A DNA stretch of 64,000 nucleotides from positions 1,183,053 to 1,247,052 of the forward strand of contig NZ_JAAHIH010000001.1 in assembly GCF_010671925.1 (NCBI RefSeq), in the 5' to 3' direction. Positions 9,182 through 17,432 of this stretch are shown in pieces. Made by a program: the position numbers and the translations under genes. A model generated the notes under the pieces. That model made no database searches and was not told the origin of the DNA. It saw only the letters and a list, made by a program, of their open reading frames with translations. Position 1 is the stretch's first letter. Every line of letters starts with the position of its first letter. This DNA comes from Moorena sp. SIOASIH (GTDB taxonomy: Bacteria; Cyanobacteriota; Cyanobacteriia; Cyanobacteriales; Coleofasciculaceae).

Positions 9182-9820
9182 TGGACTAGTGTTCTGGAAG
9201 GGCAGAGGCTTCATCGCCACCCTTTTGTTAAAGGAGTGGTAACGCCACTGATCCGCGCGTTGGGATCAAAGATAGTGCCTTGCTTAAAAGGTGATGGGGT
9301 GATGGGGTAATGGGCTAATGGGCTAATGGGGTGATGGGGTGATGGGAAGAAAGTGCTAGGTATGAATGCAACTTGGTATGAGTAAAGGTTAAATGAAGAA
9401 ACAGGAGGAAAATCCTATGTTCCGTTTGCCTGATCCCAATCCCCAACCCTGTCTTGTCACAAGGCTTTCTTTCGTATCTTCATAGTTCGGTGCTATGGAA
9501 AGAAGCTCAGTCTCCATCAAATACCTGCGGTGCGACCCCGCGCTTTTTCAAAGCTAAGCGTGAATGCGCACCAAGAGAGCTAAGCGTGAACGCGCACCAA
9601 GAGAGGGAAGGCTAACTTATCAATTTGACACAATCTTTACACACTCTTTACAGAATTTTGAGATGATCCAGTGCAACTAGCCGTTACTAATGGTAAAACC
9701 CAAATAGTGATGAACACATATCAAGAAATTACATATAGCATCTGTCAAAAGAGGTATATTTTTTATTGTTCTGTGTTGATCCAAAGTTTGTAAAGGACTA
9801 GGCTTACAGCAGGATTGTTC
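9182..9820. other. intergenic with two repeat blocks
   Basis: At 9291-9346 there are seven 8-bp units of GTGATGGG / CTAATGGG. At 9527-9605 a palindromic repeat GCGGTGCGACCCCG...GCGCACCAAGAGAG has its 3' 26 bp duplicated in tandem (9554-9579, 9580-9605). AT-rich sequence then leads to the response-regulator gene. Confidence 0.75.
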
Positions 9821-12355
9821 ATGAGACTTTTGCTGGTAGAGGATGACAATGCTCTAGCTCTAACCTTGAGTAAAGTGTTGAGAGAGCAGAATTATATTGT
9901 AAATATTGCTGGAGATGGGGAAGAGGCTTGGGACTATGCTCAAGCCTTTACCTATGACCTGATTGTGCTGGAAGTGGATTTACCCAAGATCGATGGTATC
10001 AGCTTGTGTGATGGTATCAGCTTGTGTAAGCGACTACGGAAGGCAAACTATGATAGACGGATTTTGCTGTTGCTTTCTCAAGCAGCTACTGCTGAGCAAG
10101 TCAAGCTTAATGCTGGGGCTGATGATTATATTGTTAAACCCTTCACAGCCAAGGATCTGTTGACTCGAATTAGGACATTACTGCCTCACCACAGTGTTTC
10201 TGGATTAAGGCTACTGGAATGGGGTGATGTCTGCCTAGACCCGATTACCTGTGAAGTAACTTATAAAGGTCAACTGCTCCATCTCTCACCAAAGGAATAC
10301 GGTCTTCTAGAACTATTCTTGAGCCATCCGCGCCGAGTATTTAGTCAGAGTTTCATTCTCGGACATCTGTGGTCATTTGAAGACCCTCCTTCACCAGAAA
10401 CAGTTAGGGCACATGTTAAGGGGTTAAGGCGCAAGCTCAAGAGTGTTGAAGCTGATGATATGATAGAAACTGTCTATGGTATGGGCTATCGCCTCAAGAG
10501 CTTACCGAGGAGCAAGAGAAAGAAACTCAAACCAACCCCAACCAGGTTCAATCAGCCTTGGGAGCGTTCTAAAGGAACCATGTGGCGTCAGTTTGCCACT
10601 GTAGAACAGGCGGTTAATGCTCTCGAAGCCGGACATCTTACTGAGGAGCTGCGAAAACAAGCCCAGCAGCAAGTCCACAAGCTAGTTAGAGCTTTAGATA
10701 AGTTTGGCTTAGTGGAAGGATCACGGCTAGCCCAAACTATTGAGTACTGGCTACAGGAAGTCAGTATAACCAAGACAAGGAACTCCGGTAAACGTAGATA
10801 TCGGTCAAGACGCAGGAACTATGACAACCAAATAGAATTGCCTAGTCCTCAATTACAGCAGCTAACCTCCCCAACTAATATTCAAAATCTGGCATCTTTG
10901 GTAGCACTTCTGTCTGAAGAACTCCAGCAACCTCCATCACCATTCTCTGGTGATGTCAGTAGTGAGTTGGAAGATAATCCTACCATTACTGTATTAAAAG
11001 ACTCTGAACTAACCGAGGATTATAGATCAGAACCCCTGGCACCCGACCAATTCCCAAAAAAGCTTCCCTTGATTTTAGTTATCGATGGAGAGGTGCAACT
11101 GACACAACAGTTGGAAAGAGAAGCAGTGAATTGGGATATGCAAGTAAAAGTTGTCCTAGATCCCAGGGAAGCCAGAGTTGTCATGGATCAAGAAATACCT
11201 GATGTTGTTCTACTGGACTTGATGTTTCCCAATTATCCAGAGGTCGGAATGGCACTCCTAAAATATTTCCAGAACCAATACCCCCAAATCCCAGTAATCG
11301 TTTCTACACAGCAAAATCGGTTTAGCGATCGCGTTGAGGTTGCTCGTCAGGGAGGACGGGCGTTTTTATCCAAACCCGTTACCCCAATACAGTTACTCGA
11401 AACCGTTGAAGATGTCTTAAATCAAGCTAGACCTTCCACCGCCAAAGTCCTGGCAGTAGACGATGATCCCCTAGTGCTCGAAAGTATACGACACTTCCTA
11501 CAACCTTTAGGAGTGCAGATTACTACCTTAGAAGAACCCGATCAATTTTGGGAACAGCTCGAAGCGATAGGACCTGATCTACTGATCTTGGATTTAGACA
11601 TGCCCCAATTCAATGGGATTGAACTGTGCCAAGTTGTGCGCACTGATCGCATCTGGCATGGATTACCTATCCTATTGCTTTGTGAACACCAAGACTCTGA
11701 AACAATTCACCGCATTTATGAAGCTGGAGCTGATGACTATATCTTTAAACCGATAACAAAATCCGAGTTAGTCACCCGTGTTTTCCATCGTCTAGAGCGT
11801 ACCAAACTGCTCCGTAGTTTAGGAGAAACTGACCAATTAACTGGTGTGGCTAATCGTCGTCAATCTACCATAGAATTCAACCGATTACTGCGCTTATCCC
11901 AACGCTACCATCAGCCTCTTTGCTATGCCTTATTGGATTTAAACAACTTAAAGCAGGTGAATGAGCAATATGGTCATGTGATGGGAGATAGAATGCTTAG
12001 GCGGTTGGGCCAAATCTTGCGGCAAAAGTTTCGCAGCGAGGATATAGTTGCCCGCTGGGGAGGTAAGGAGTTCTTCATCGGCATGTATGGTCTCAATCGA
12101 CAGGCTGGGGTCAGAAGGCTCCAAGAAATTTTGGAGACTGTTCGTGAAGAATTTTTTGTCGTAGAGTCTTCACAAGAAGATGACTGTGAGCTAGTGCAGG
12201 TAACATTTAGTGCTGGGGTGGCAGGGTACCCTGAGGATGGCACAGACATCGAAAGTCTCTATCGAGCCGCTGATCAGGCTATTGAGCGAGCTAAAGCCAC
12301 TGGTCAAGATTGTGTATTCCCAGCTCAATCCCTAGTTGGAAACATCAGTCAATAG
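9821..12355 (+). CDS. multi-domain response regulator, REC-wHTH-HPt-REC-REC-GGDEF (degenerate)
   Basis: About 844 residues: REC1 (1-122), OmpR/PhoB winged helix (about 130-225, ending YGMGYRLKSL), an HPt-like helical region (about 255-320), REC2 (about 415-530), REC3 (about 535-655) and a GGDEF domain (about 665-835). REC1 has Glu where the phospho-accepting Asp belongs (LIVLEVDLPKIDG) and an exact 18-bp tandem duplication encoding DGISLC twice; REC2 (LLDLMFP) and REC3 (LILDLDMPQ) keep the Asp. The GGDEF signature reads GGKEF, so cyclase activity is doubtful. ATG at 9821 was chosen because AGGA lies six bases upstream; a TTG at 9815 is in frame. It lies with the PATAN and GTPase genes. The mix of DNA-binding and cyclase-like outputs is typical of cyanobacterial hybrid regulators. 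Confidence 0.88.
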   Translation: MRLLLVEDDNALALTLSKVLREQNYIVNIAGDGEEAWDYAQAFTYDLIVLEVDLPKIDGISLCDGISLCKRLRKANYDRRILLLLSQAATAEQVKLNAGADDYIVKPFTAKDLLTRIRTLLPHHSVSGLRLLEWGDVCLDPITCEVTYKGQLLHLSPKEYGLLELFLSHPRRVFSQSFILGHLWSFEDPPSPETVRAHVKGLRRKLKSVEADDMIETVYGMGYRLKSLPRSKRKKLKPTPTRFNQPWERSKGTMWRQFATVEQAVNALEAGHLTEELRKQAQQQVHKLVRALDKFGLVEGSRLAQTIEYWLQEVSITKTRNSGKRRYRSRRRNYDNQIELPSPQLQQLTSPTNIQNLASLVALLSEELQQPPSPFSGDVSSELEDNPTITVLKDSELTEDYRSEPLAPDQFPKKLPLILVIDGEVQLTQQLEREAVNWDMQVKVVLDPREARVVMDQEIPDVVLLDLMFPNYPEVGMALLKYFQNQYPQIPVIVSTQQNRFSDRVEVARQGGRAFLSKPVTPIQLLETVEDVLNQARPSTAKVLAVDDDPLVLESIRHFLQPLGVQITTLEEPDQFWEQLEAIGPDLLILDLDMPQFNGIELCQVVRTDRIWHGLPILLLCEHQDSETIHRIYEAGADDYIFKPITKSELVTRVFHRLERTKLLRSLGETDQLTGVANRRQSTIEFNRLLRLSQRYHQPLCYALLDLNNLKQVNEQYGHVMGDRMLRRLGQILRQKFRSEDIVARWGGKEFFIGMYGLNRQAGVRRLQEILETVREEFFVVESSQEDDCELVQVTFSAGVAGYPEDGTDIESLYRAADQAIERAKATGQDCVFPAQSLVGNISQ

Positions 12356-12395
12356 TAATTTTTCAGTAGTAATTTTTCAGTAGTAATTTTTCAGT
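12354..12395. repeat. 14-bp tandem repeat x3 overlapping a stop codon
   Basis: AGTAATTTTTCAGT is repeated three times without interruption; the first two bases belong to the TAG stop codon of the response-regulator gene. Confidence 0.9.
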
Positions 12396-13598
12396 AGGTG
12401 AGTAAAGCTTTTTCTGCCTTACACTAAGCTGATTTTGATCTATTAAACCCCATTGCTACCAGGTAGGACGTGAAAAATCGACCCGATACATTCACATTAT
12501 TTTCACAATTTGCCCTAATATTTCACAATTGGCTCTACTATAAAGATAGTTTAAAGATTATCGGTTCAAAGATATTGATCTTTGATTTGGAGTTAGGCTC
12601 AAAAGTATAAAGCTTGAGAGTAGCCATCAAGCATAGGTCATTTTTATGACCTCATTAGGGTGTAAAGCTTATTTAGTTGAATCCGACAATAGTTCAGCAA
12701 GAGCGAAAGAGCAGACTTTCCGTCGGAATCGACGTTGATTTATCCAATTAGCAAACCTTTGACCGTAGGTCACGCTACGCGAACGGTGCTTTGTTTCTAA
12801 TCCGAATATTGGGTGGGGAGTGAGGCAATGGCGGTTTTACTGATTGTTGTGGGCTGTCATCTGAAGGGAGCATCTAATCTCAAAAAAATAGGTTGCAGCG
12901 CATACACTTTGTAGGGCTTACCCTGGTGGATTCTCGTAAAGATATACCCTTAAGCGAAGCCGTTCTCGCGCCCATAGGCGTTGTCCTTCTTCTTTGGGGT
13001 GGCCGTTGGCTAGAGTAGCCCTTGCCATTAAGTATAGCCCTTCGATGAAGGGTAAGGTAGGTTGTTGATGCACAGCCTATTGGCCCAGGGTCAGTTGAAA
13101 GATTTTGATCCAACGCTAGTAAGCAATTACTGATCAGAGTCTAACTAAAAAATCAAGCCTGACCAATAGGCTATAGAACGGGGTATAAAACAGTTTATAG
13201 CCTATGAATGTGCTGTTCCCCTTGCCTGTTAAATATAAAATTTCTTGGAAAATTTATCTGCCCATAGCAATAATTTTGGTATTCCAGATCTTAAGGTAGA
13301 AGCGTTCTAGGAAAATTTTTTACCAGCCTTAACATCGCTACTACCTGAGCAATCGATGGGTCAGACCCCTCATTATTCGATGGTTCAGCCCTGTTGGGAA
13401 CTGCGACAAATTATTGTTTCTCTCAAGAGAGTTAATAAATTGATATGGGATTTAATTTCAAATTAACAAGCCACTAAGGTCAGAGGACGTTGACTTTAAC
13501 TTTTAAAAACGATTGTCAGGTGTTTTTCTTTACAAATCTTAATATATTATAAATTAGTAATTTCCGCTAACCCTTTAGTATGAAGCCAATTAACAATT
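12396..13598. other. long intergenic region with dispersed repeats
   Basis: No credible protein gene. Contains a dispersed repeat (12761-12786, GACCGTAGGTCACGCTACGC then GAACGG), a related GC-rich block near 12950-12985, a small palindrome GCCCTTCGATGAAGGGT (about 13037-13053) and AT-rich sequence upstream of the next PATAN gene. Several short minus-strand frames were judged spurious. Confidence 0.5.
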
Positions 13599-14357
13599 AT
13601 GTCTGTTACAGGCCATTTAACCGATATTTCCCTACCAGAAGTGTTTCAGTTTATCGCCCAGGGACAAAAAACTGGTTTGCTGAGGTTGCTTCCCTTGCCA
13701 AGAAACCAAGCAACCCCTAGGAGGACTCATTATATTTGGGTGTATCAGGGTCACCTGGTGGCAGCTGCAGATCGGTTAGACAATCAAGGTTTGGTATCGC
13801 TGATTGTTAAACACTGCGGGGTTAGCGAGCGGGTAATTGCTAAGTTGGCTCAGCTGTGTGCCATAGATAAACCTCTGGGTTTATGCCTCAAAACTCAGGG
13901 TGCTTTACAAGGTGAGCAATTAAAACAGCTATTTCGAATGCAAATTTTACAGCATGTGTGTGCTTTGTTTCAGCTCCGAGATGGTGAGTTTAACTTTGAA
14001 CAGAATGTACCCATACCAACACGAGAAATGACGGGTTTGAGTATGCCAACAAAAATAGCTATGTTGAAGGGATTGCGATCGCTCCGCAACTGGCAAGCTC
14101 TGGCAGATAAATTACCTGACCCCAATGGCGGTTTAGTCAGTATCAACGGTGGTCAACCTAAATACAGTTTGGACTCTATAGAGTGGCAAGTTTGGGAGTA
14201 CACCAATGGTAATGTTTCTCTCAAGAGAATTGCACGGCAACTGAGAGTACCAGTAGAAAAAGTACAACAAGTTGCTTTTAGACTAATCACAACAGGTTTA
14301 GTAGAAGAAGTTCCCTTATTGGTTAGCAACTTATGTGACCTATCTACATTGACCTGA
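13599..14357 (+). CDS. PATAN (DUF4388) domain protein, paralogue 2
   Basis: A 252-residue paralogue of the 5542 protein: N-terminal PATAN domain opening GHLTDISLPEVFQFIAQGQK, a middle segment QLRDGEFNFEQNVPIPTREM (about residues 127-146) and a C-terminal winged-helix-like unit (WEYTNGNVSLKRIARQLRVP). It is closer to the 15082 copy than to the 5542 copy: HYIWVYQGHLVAAADRLDNQ matches HHIWVYQGRIVAAANRLDHQ there. The two lie in tandem, pointing to a local duplication. Likely an adaptor or output protein of the surrounding signalling module; no enzymatic motif. Confidence 0.85.
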   Translation: MSVTGHLTDISLPEVFQFIAQGQKTGLLRLLPLPRNQATPRRTHYIWVYQGHLVAAADRLDNQGLVSLIVKHCGVSERVIAKLAQLCAIDKPLGLCLKTQGALQGEQLKQLFRMQILQHVCALFQLRDGEFNFEQNVPIPTREMTGLSMPTKIAMLKGLRSLRNWQALADKLPDPNGGLVSINGGQPKYSLDSIEWQVWEYTNGNVSLKRIARQLRVPVEKVQQVAFRLITTGLVEEVPLLVSNLCDLSTLT

Positions 14358-15081
14358 CGGTCAAATGTGTTTTTTTGAGCCCTTTTTAAACGGGATAAAA
14401 ACTTCCTTAAAGTACTACTTAAAGGTACTCTTAATTGTGGATGTAAGCACAACTTTATTGGCTCAGAGCGCGTTTTAGAGTTGGAAACATATCCAGAATT
14501 GCTCCCGCTTTGGTTGATTGCTCAGTTGATATCACCGTTAATCCAAAGCTGGAAATCGTAATCAAACTAGTCTTGAATACTACAATCATTTATTTGGCAC
14601 TCATCTCGATAAGAAAAGAGTTGAGACTTAGAGGCAGGGTTTTACTCAAACACTACGTATCCAGCTTTTTGAGTTATGTTTCTAAGTATTGAAAACAACT
14701 GTCCAAATCTACCATCAAGCCAGGATTTATCTAATTCCAACTTAGCACTTTGTCGATCTGGTCAACGGCATAGTATTATAGCACAACATCTTTGCTCCGA
14801 TCAAAAAAACCAAACCTCTGTCTGGGATTGATCAGGGGCTGAGTGCTCAAAGGTTGCGTCCGCACCTTGAAAGCCCGGTCCGCTGGCTAACCTACTCCTT
14901 CTGCTTGTCCTAAGGACTCTCGGCTTTAGTAAACAGAAGGCAACGCCCAGGGTGACACGTGGGGCTGATCGCGGTTCATCTAAAACTTGGATTGTGCCGC
15001 ACAAACCATCTAACACTATATAATTTATTGTCACTCATAGTTGACACTCTCAAGGTGCTCTATTGGTTTTAATTACCCGAC
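14358..15081. other. intergenic with a GC-rich structured block (14820-15010)
   Basis: The spacer between PATAN paralogues 2 and 3. A GC-richer block holds a hairpin CCTTCTG (14897-14903) / CAGAAGG (14934-14940) with GTCC (14907-14910) / GGAC (14914-14917) nested inside. It matches no riboswitch consensus I could recall. A 60-codon frame at 14510 is unsupported. Confidence 0.4.
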
Positions 15082-15927
15082 ATGTCCCTTAATGGTTACC
15101 TAAGCGACTTATACCTGCCAGAACTTTTTCAGTTTTTAGAGAAAGGAAAGAAAACTGGTTGGCTGAGAATTACTGCCTTACCCAGAGTTTCTGGATACCG
15201 GCGACCAGTTCATCACATTTGGGTGTATCAGGGTCGGATTGTAGCAGCAGCTAATCGATTAGACCATCAGGGTTTAATTGTCCTGATTGCTCAACATCAG
15301 TGGGTTAAACACAGTATAGTCAATACACTCGCTCAGTCATGTACTCCCAATCAGCCACTGGGTTTATGCCTCCAAAGTCAAGGTATTTTACAAACTGCAC
15401 AACTAAAATGGTTGTTTCAGATTCAAATACAACGGCAAGTGTGTCCTTTGTTTGAACTCAAAGATGGTCGATTTAAATTCGAGCAGAACGTGCCGATCCC
15501 AACCCTGGAAATGACCGGTTTAAGTATACCGGCAACAGAAGCAACATTGATCGGGTTAAGGGAACTGCAGCACTGGGAGGCTTTGGCTGAGCAATTGCCT
15601 GACCCTGATTGGGGTTTAGTCAGTACCATCTGCGATCCACCCCAATCCCATTATCGACTCAACGTTTTAGAATGCAAAGTGTGGAATTATACAACAGGCA
15701 AAGTTTCTCTCAAAGCGATCGCAAAGCAGCTGAAACTACCAGTCGCACAAGTACGGCAGATTGCGTTTAGGTTAATCACAGTGGGTCTTGCACAAGCAAG
15801 ACCCTTGTTGAAGGATACTTCTCCTCCAAACTTGGACAAATCTCGACAAAACCAGATTGCTCTCGACAAACAAAAATATCCATTTCTTAGCTTCCGCCGC
15901 AATTCATCCCACGTCCGAAATCAGTAG
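15082..15927 (+). CDS. PATAN (DUF4388) domain protein, paralogue 3
   Basis: A 281-residue paralogue: PATAN domain opening GYLSDLYLPELFQFLEKGKK, conserved middle ELKDGRFKFEQNVPIPTLEM, and C-terminal winged-helix-like segment WNYTTGKVSLKAIAKQLKLP (about residues 203-222). It ends in about 40 residues not shared with the other two. The stop codon (15925-15927) sits in the loop of a hairpin ATCCCAC (15906-15912) / GTGGGAT (15935-15941) resembling the end palindrome of the element at 54.2 kb, so the C-terminus may derive from an inserted palindrome. Role inferred as a signalling adaptor, as for its paralogues. Confidence 0.83.
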   Translation: MSLNGYLSDLYLPELFQFLEKGKKTGWLRITALPRVSGYRRPVHHIWVYQGRIVAAANRLDHQGLIVLIAQHQWVKHSIVNTLAQSCTPNQPLGLCLQSQGILQTAQLKWLFQIQIQRQVCPLFELKDGRFKFEQNVPIPTLEMTGLSIPATEATLIGLRELQHWEALAEQLPDPDWGLVSTICDPPQSHYRLNVLECKVWNYTTGKVSLKAIAKQLKLPVAQVRQIAFRLITVGLAQARPLLKDTSPPNLDKSRQNQIALDKQKYPFLSFRRNSSHVRNQ

Positions 15928-16006
15928 CGTTGGTGTGGGATCAGCCGACAAGGCTGCGGCTATCGCATCTTATTTTTGTACATGCTGGCGGGGTGAGGGT
16001 TTCAGC

Positions 16007-16050
16007 GATCCAGTAAGGATTTGATCAATTGATGAAATCCTTACTGGATC
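16007..16050. terminator. bidirectional terminator-like perfect palindrome
   Basis: GATCCAGTAAGGATTT (16007-16022) pairs perfectly with 16035-16050 across a short AT-rich loop. It lies between the convergent PATAN-3 and GerMN genes and is followed by GGGTTTT on the plus strand. The T-run is weak, so a repeat or protein-binding site is also possible. Confidence 0.6.
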
Positions 16051-16127
16051 AGGGTTTTGGAATTTAGATGGGGTTTGCCTCTGAAATGGTTACAAACTTA
16101 AGTGTTTTGTAAGTTTTATCGAACACT

Positions 16128-16772
16128 TCAAAGATAAATATCTTCTCCTTGCTCTGTGAAGCGAACATCTTTAATATTCAACTGAGAGTTAGCAGTAAGA
16201 GTTTTACGCAAACTACCGAAAAGGGCAAATTGCTCACAAGTGGAGAGGGAGACAAACTGCCGCTGGGAATCTGGTGATAGGCGCAAATCGACGGTAGCTA
16301 CACCAGTATTGGCATTGACCTTGACACGGTATCCCGATACATTAAAGTCACTGGAGTTACCAGTCTCTAAAACTTTTCCTATCACTGTATTTACTGGATT
16401 TACTACTGGTACAGCTACCTGTTCAGATACCAGAGACTGACACTGACTGTCAGCCCGATAGACATTAAGAATTACTGCGTTAGCTTGATTGCTATTATTA
16501 CTGCCTTGGCTGACTGTAGCCTCAAGCGCCACCTTAGCATCCTTGGTTTCTGGTTGAGTTTCTTCGGTAGGTAGAGTAATGTTAGGTAGAGTAGTATTAG
16601 TCGGTGCTACACCAGTGGTAGAGCTAACCTCGGTGGCTGGTTCAGGCGATAGATTCCCTACAGGAGTTTTCTGGGAACCGGGATTGTTATCACTCACCAA
16701 ACCATAGCTACTGAAACCAACGACAATTGCTCCAATCGCAACAGGAGCTAGATAGTGTTGAAAACTTTTCAT
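16128..16772 (-). CDS. GerMN-domain exported protein
   Basis: A 214-residue protein with an N-terminal signal anchor (YLAPVAIGAIVVGFSSYG), a Thr/Pro/Glu-rich linker (about residues 30-90) and a C-terminal domain matching GerMN (VILNVYRADSQCQ...ATVDLRLSP...FALFGSLRKTLT). Cyanobacterial members are annotated as sporulation/spore germination proteins by homology, although cyanobacteria make no endospores; an envelope-associated role is more likely. The start ATG gives a coherent signal segment. Monocistronic and convergent with the PATAN-3 gene. Confidence 0.75.
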   Translation of the reverse strand: MKSFQHYLAPVAIGAIVVGFSSYGLVSDNNPGSQKTPVGNLSPEPATEVSSTTGVAPTNTTLPNITLPTEETQPETKDAKVALEATVSQGSNNSNQANAVILNVYRADSQCQSLVSEQVAVPVVNPVNTVIGKVLETGNSSDFNVSGYRVKVNANTGVATVDLRLSPDSQRQFVSLSTCEQFALFGSLRKTLTANSQLNIKDVRFTEQGEDIYL

Positions 16773-17105
16773 TTGGCTTCGCTCAAAACAATGCTTATAG
16801 CTGTTGTATAAAGCAACAGTTACATCAATCCATATTCAAGGTAGAGCGTGGTTGATCAGGATAAAAGAGTTAAAAAATAGAAACTAGAAAATAAAAATTG
16901 AAATAATTTTCACGCTTATATCCCAATTCTGCGGCATTAGCGCTATACATCAATTGACTCTGGGCATCTCCCGACACTCGTGACACTCGTGACACTCGCA
17001 ACACTCCCGAGCTCCCCATCTGCATCTGTAGTCTTACTTTGAAGAATTGGTATTAACTATGGGGGAGGCGAAACCCAGCTACCCTGTTGTAATAGCCTTG
17101 CTATC
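16773..17105. other. intergenic with 9-bp repeat
   Basis: Upstream region of the GerMN gene. A GACACTCGT-type nonamer is repeated about three times at 16974-17003. Nothing else recognised. Confidence 0.45.
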
Positions 17106-17350
17106 GTGACATACTCCTACACTGACTCTTAGAGTTCAGTGTAGGCTTCTTGCCAACTCCACCCAACGGTTAGGATACTCGACAAGCTTTATTAACGACA
17201 CGGGATGCCCCTCCGCACCGGAACAATACAACTCGTTTTATTTTTTAGGCACGCAGGTGGCGGTTAGCTCTTAATTTGTTTTCCCTGCTATCTTCATTAT
17301 AGATGAAAATAAAAAAACAAAGTTCCGCCTCCGCCATTCATCCCACGCCC
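17106..17350 (-). mobile_element. protein-less IS200/IS605-like element with omega-RNA-like block (copy D)
   Basis: Read on the minus strand, the right end is a 10-bp hairpin (17116-17125 with 17136-17145) followed by GGAGTATGTCAC. The adjoining 126 nt (17106-17231) closely matches 53973-54098, differing mainly in the hairpin loop. One stem pair is T-A here and C-G there, a compensatory change. There is no open frame of note. The left end is less clear: ATTCATCCCACGCCC near 17337-17351 resembles the left palindrome of the other copy. Confidence 0.7.
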
Positions 17351-17432
17351 ACCTTTGGTACGGACATGGGGCATAAGCGCGGATCAAGCTAAAAGAAGTT
17401 CCCCTAATAGGACATCCCCGATTCAATCAACC

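Noticed and set aside
12880..13113. Minus-strand frame of 77 codons
   Set aside because: Runs through dispersed-repeat sequence with no protein-like composition.
14510..14692. Plus-strand frame of 60 codons
   Set aside because: No homology, no ribosome-binding site, sits in repeat-poor spacer.
14820..15010. Considered as a cobalamin or other riboswitch
   Set aside because: No match to conserved boxes I could recall, and no vitamin or transport gene downstream.
17355..17432. N-terminal extension of the NDH-2 gene
   Set aside because: Overlaps the presumed left end of a mobile element; the FAD motif sits at the expected distance from ATG 17433.
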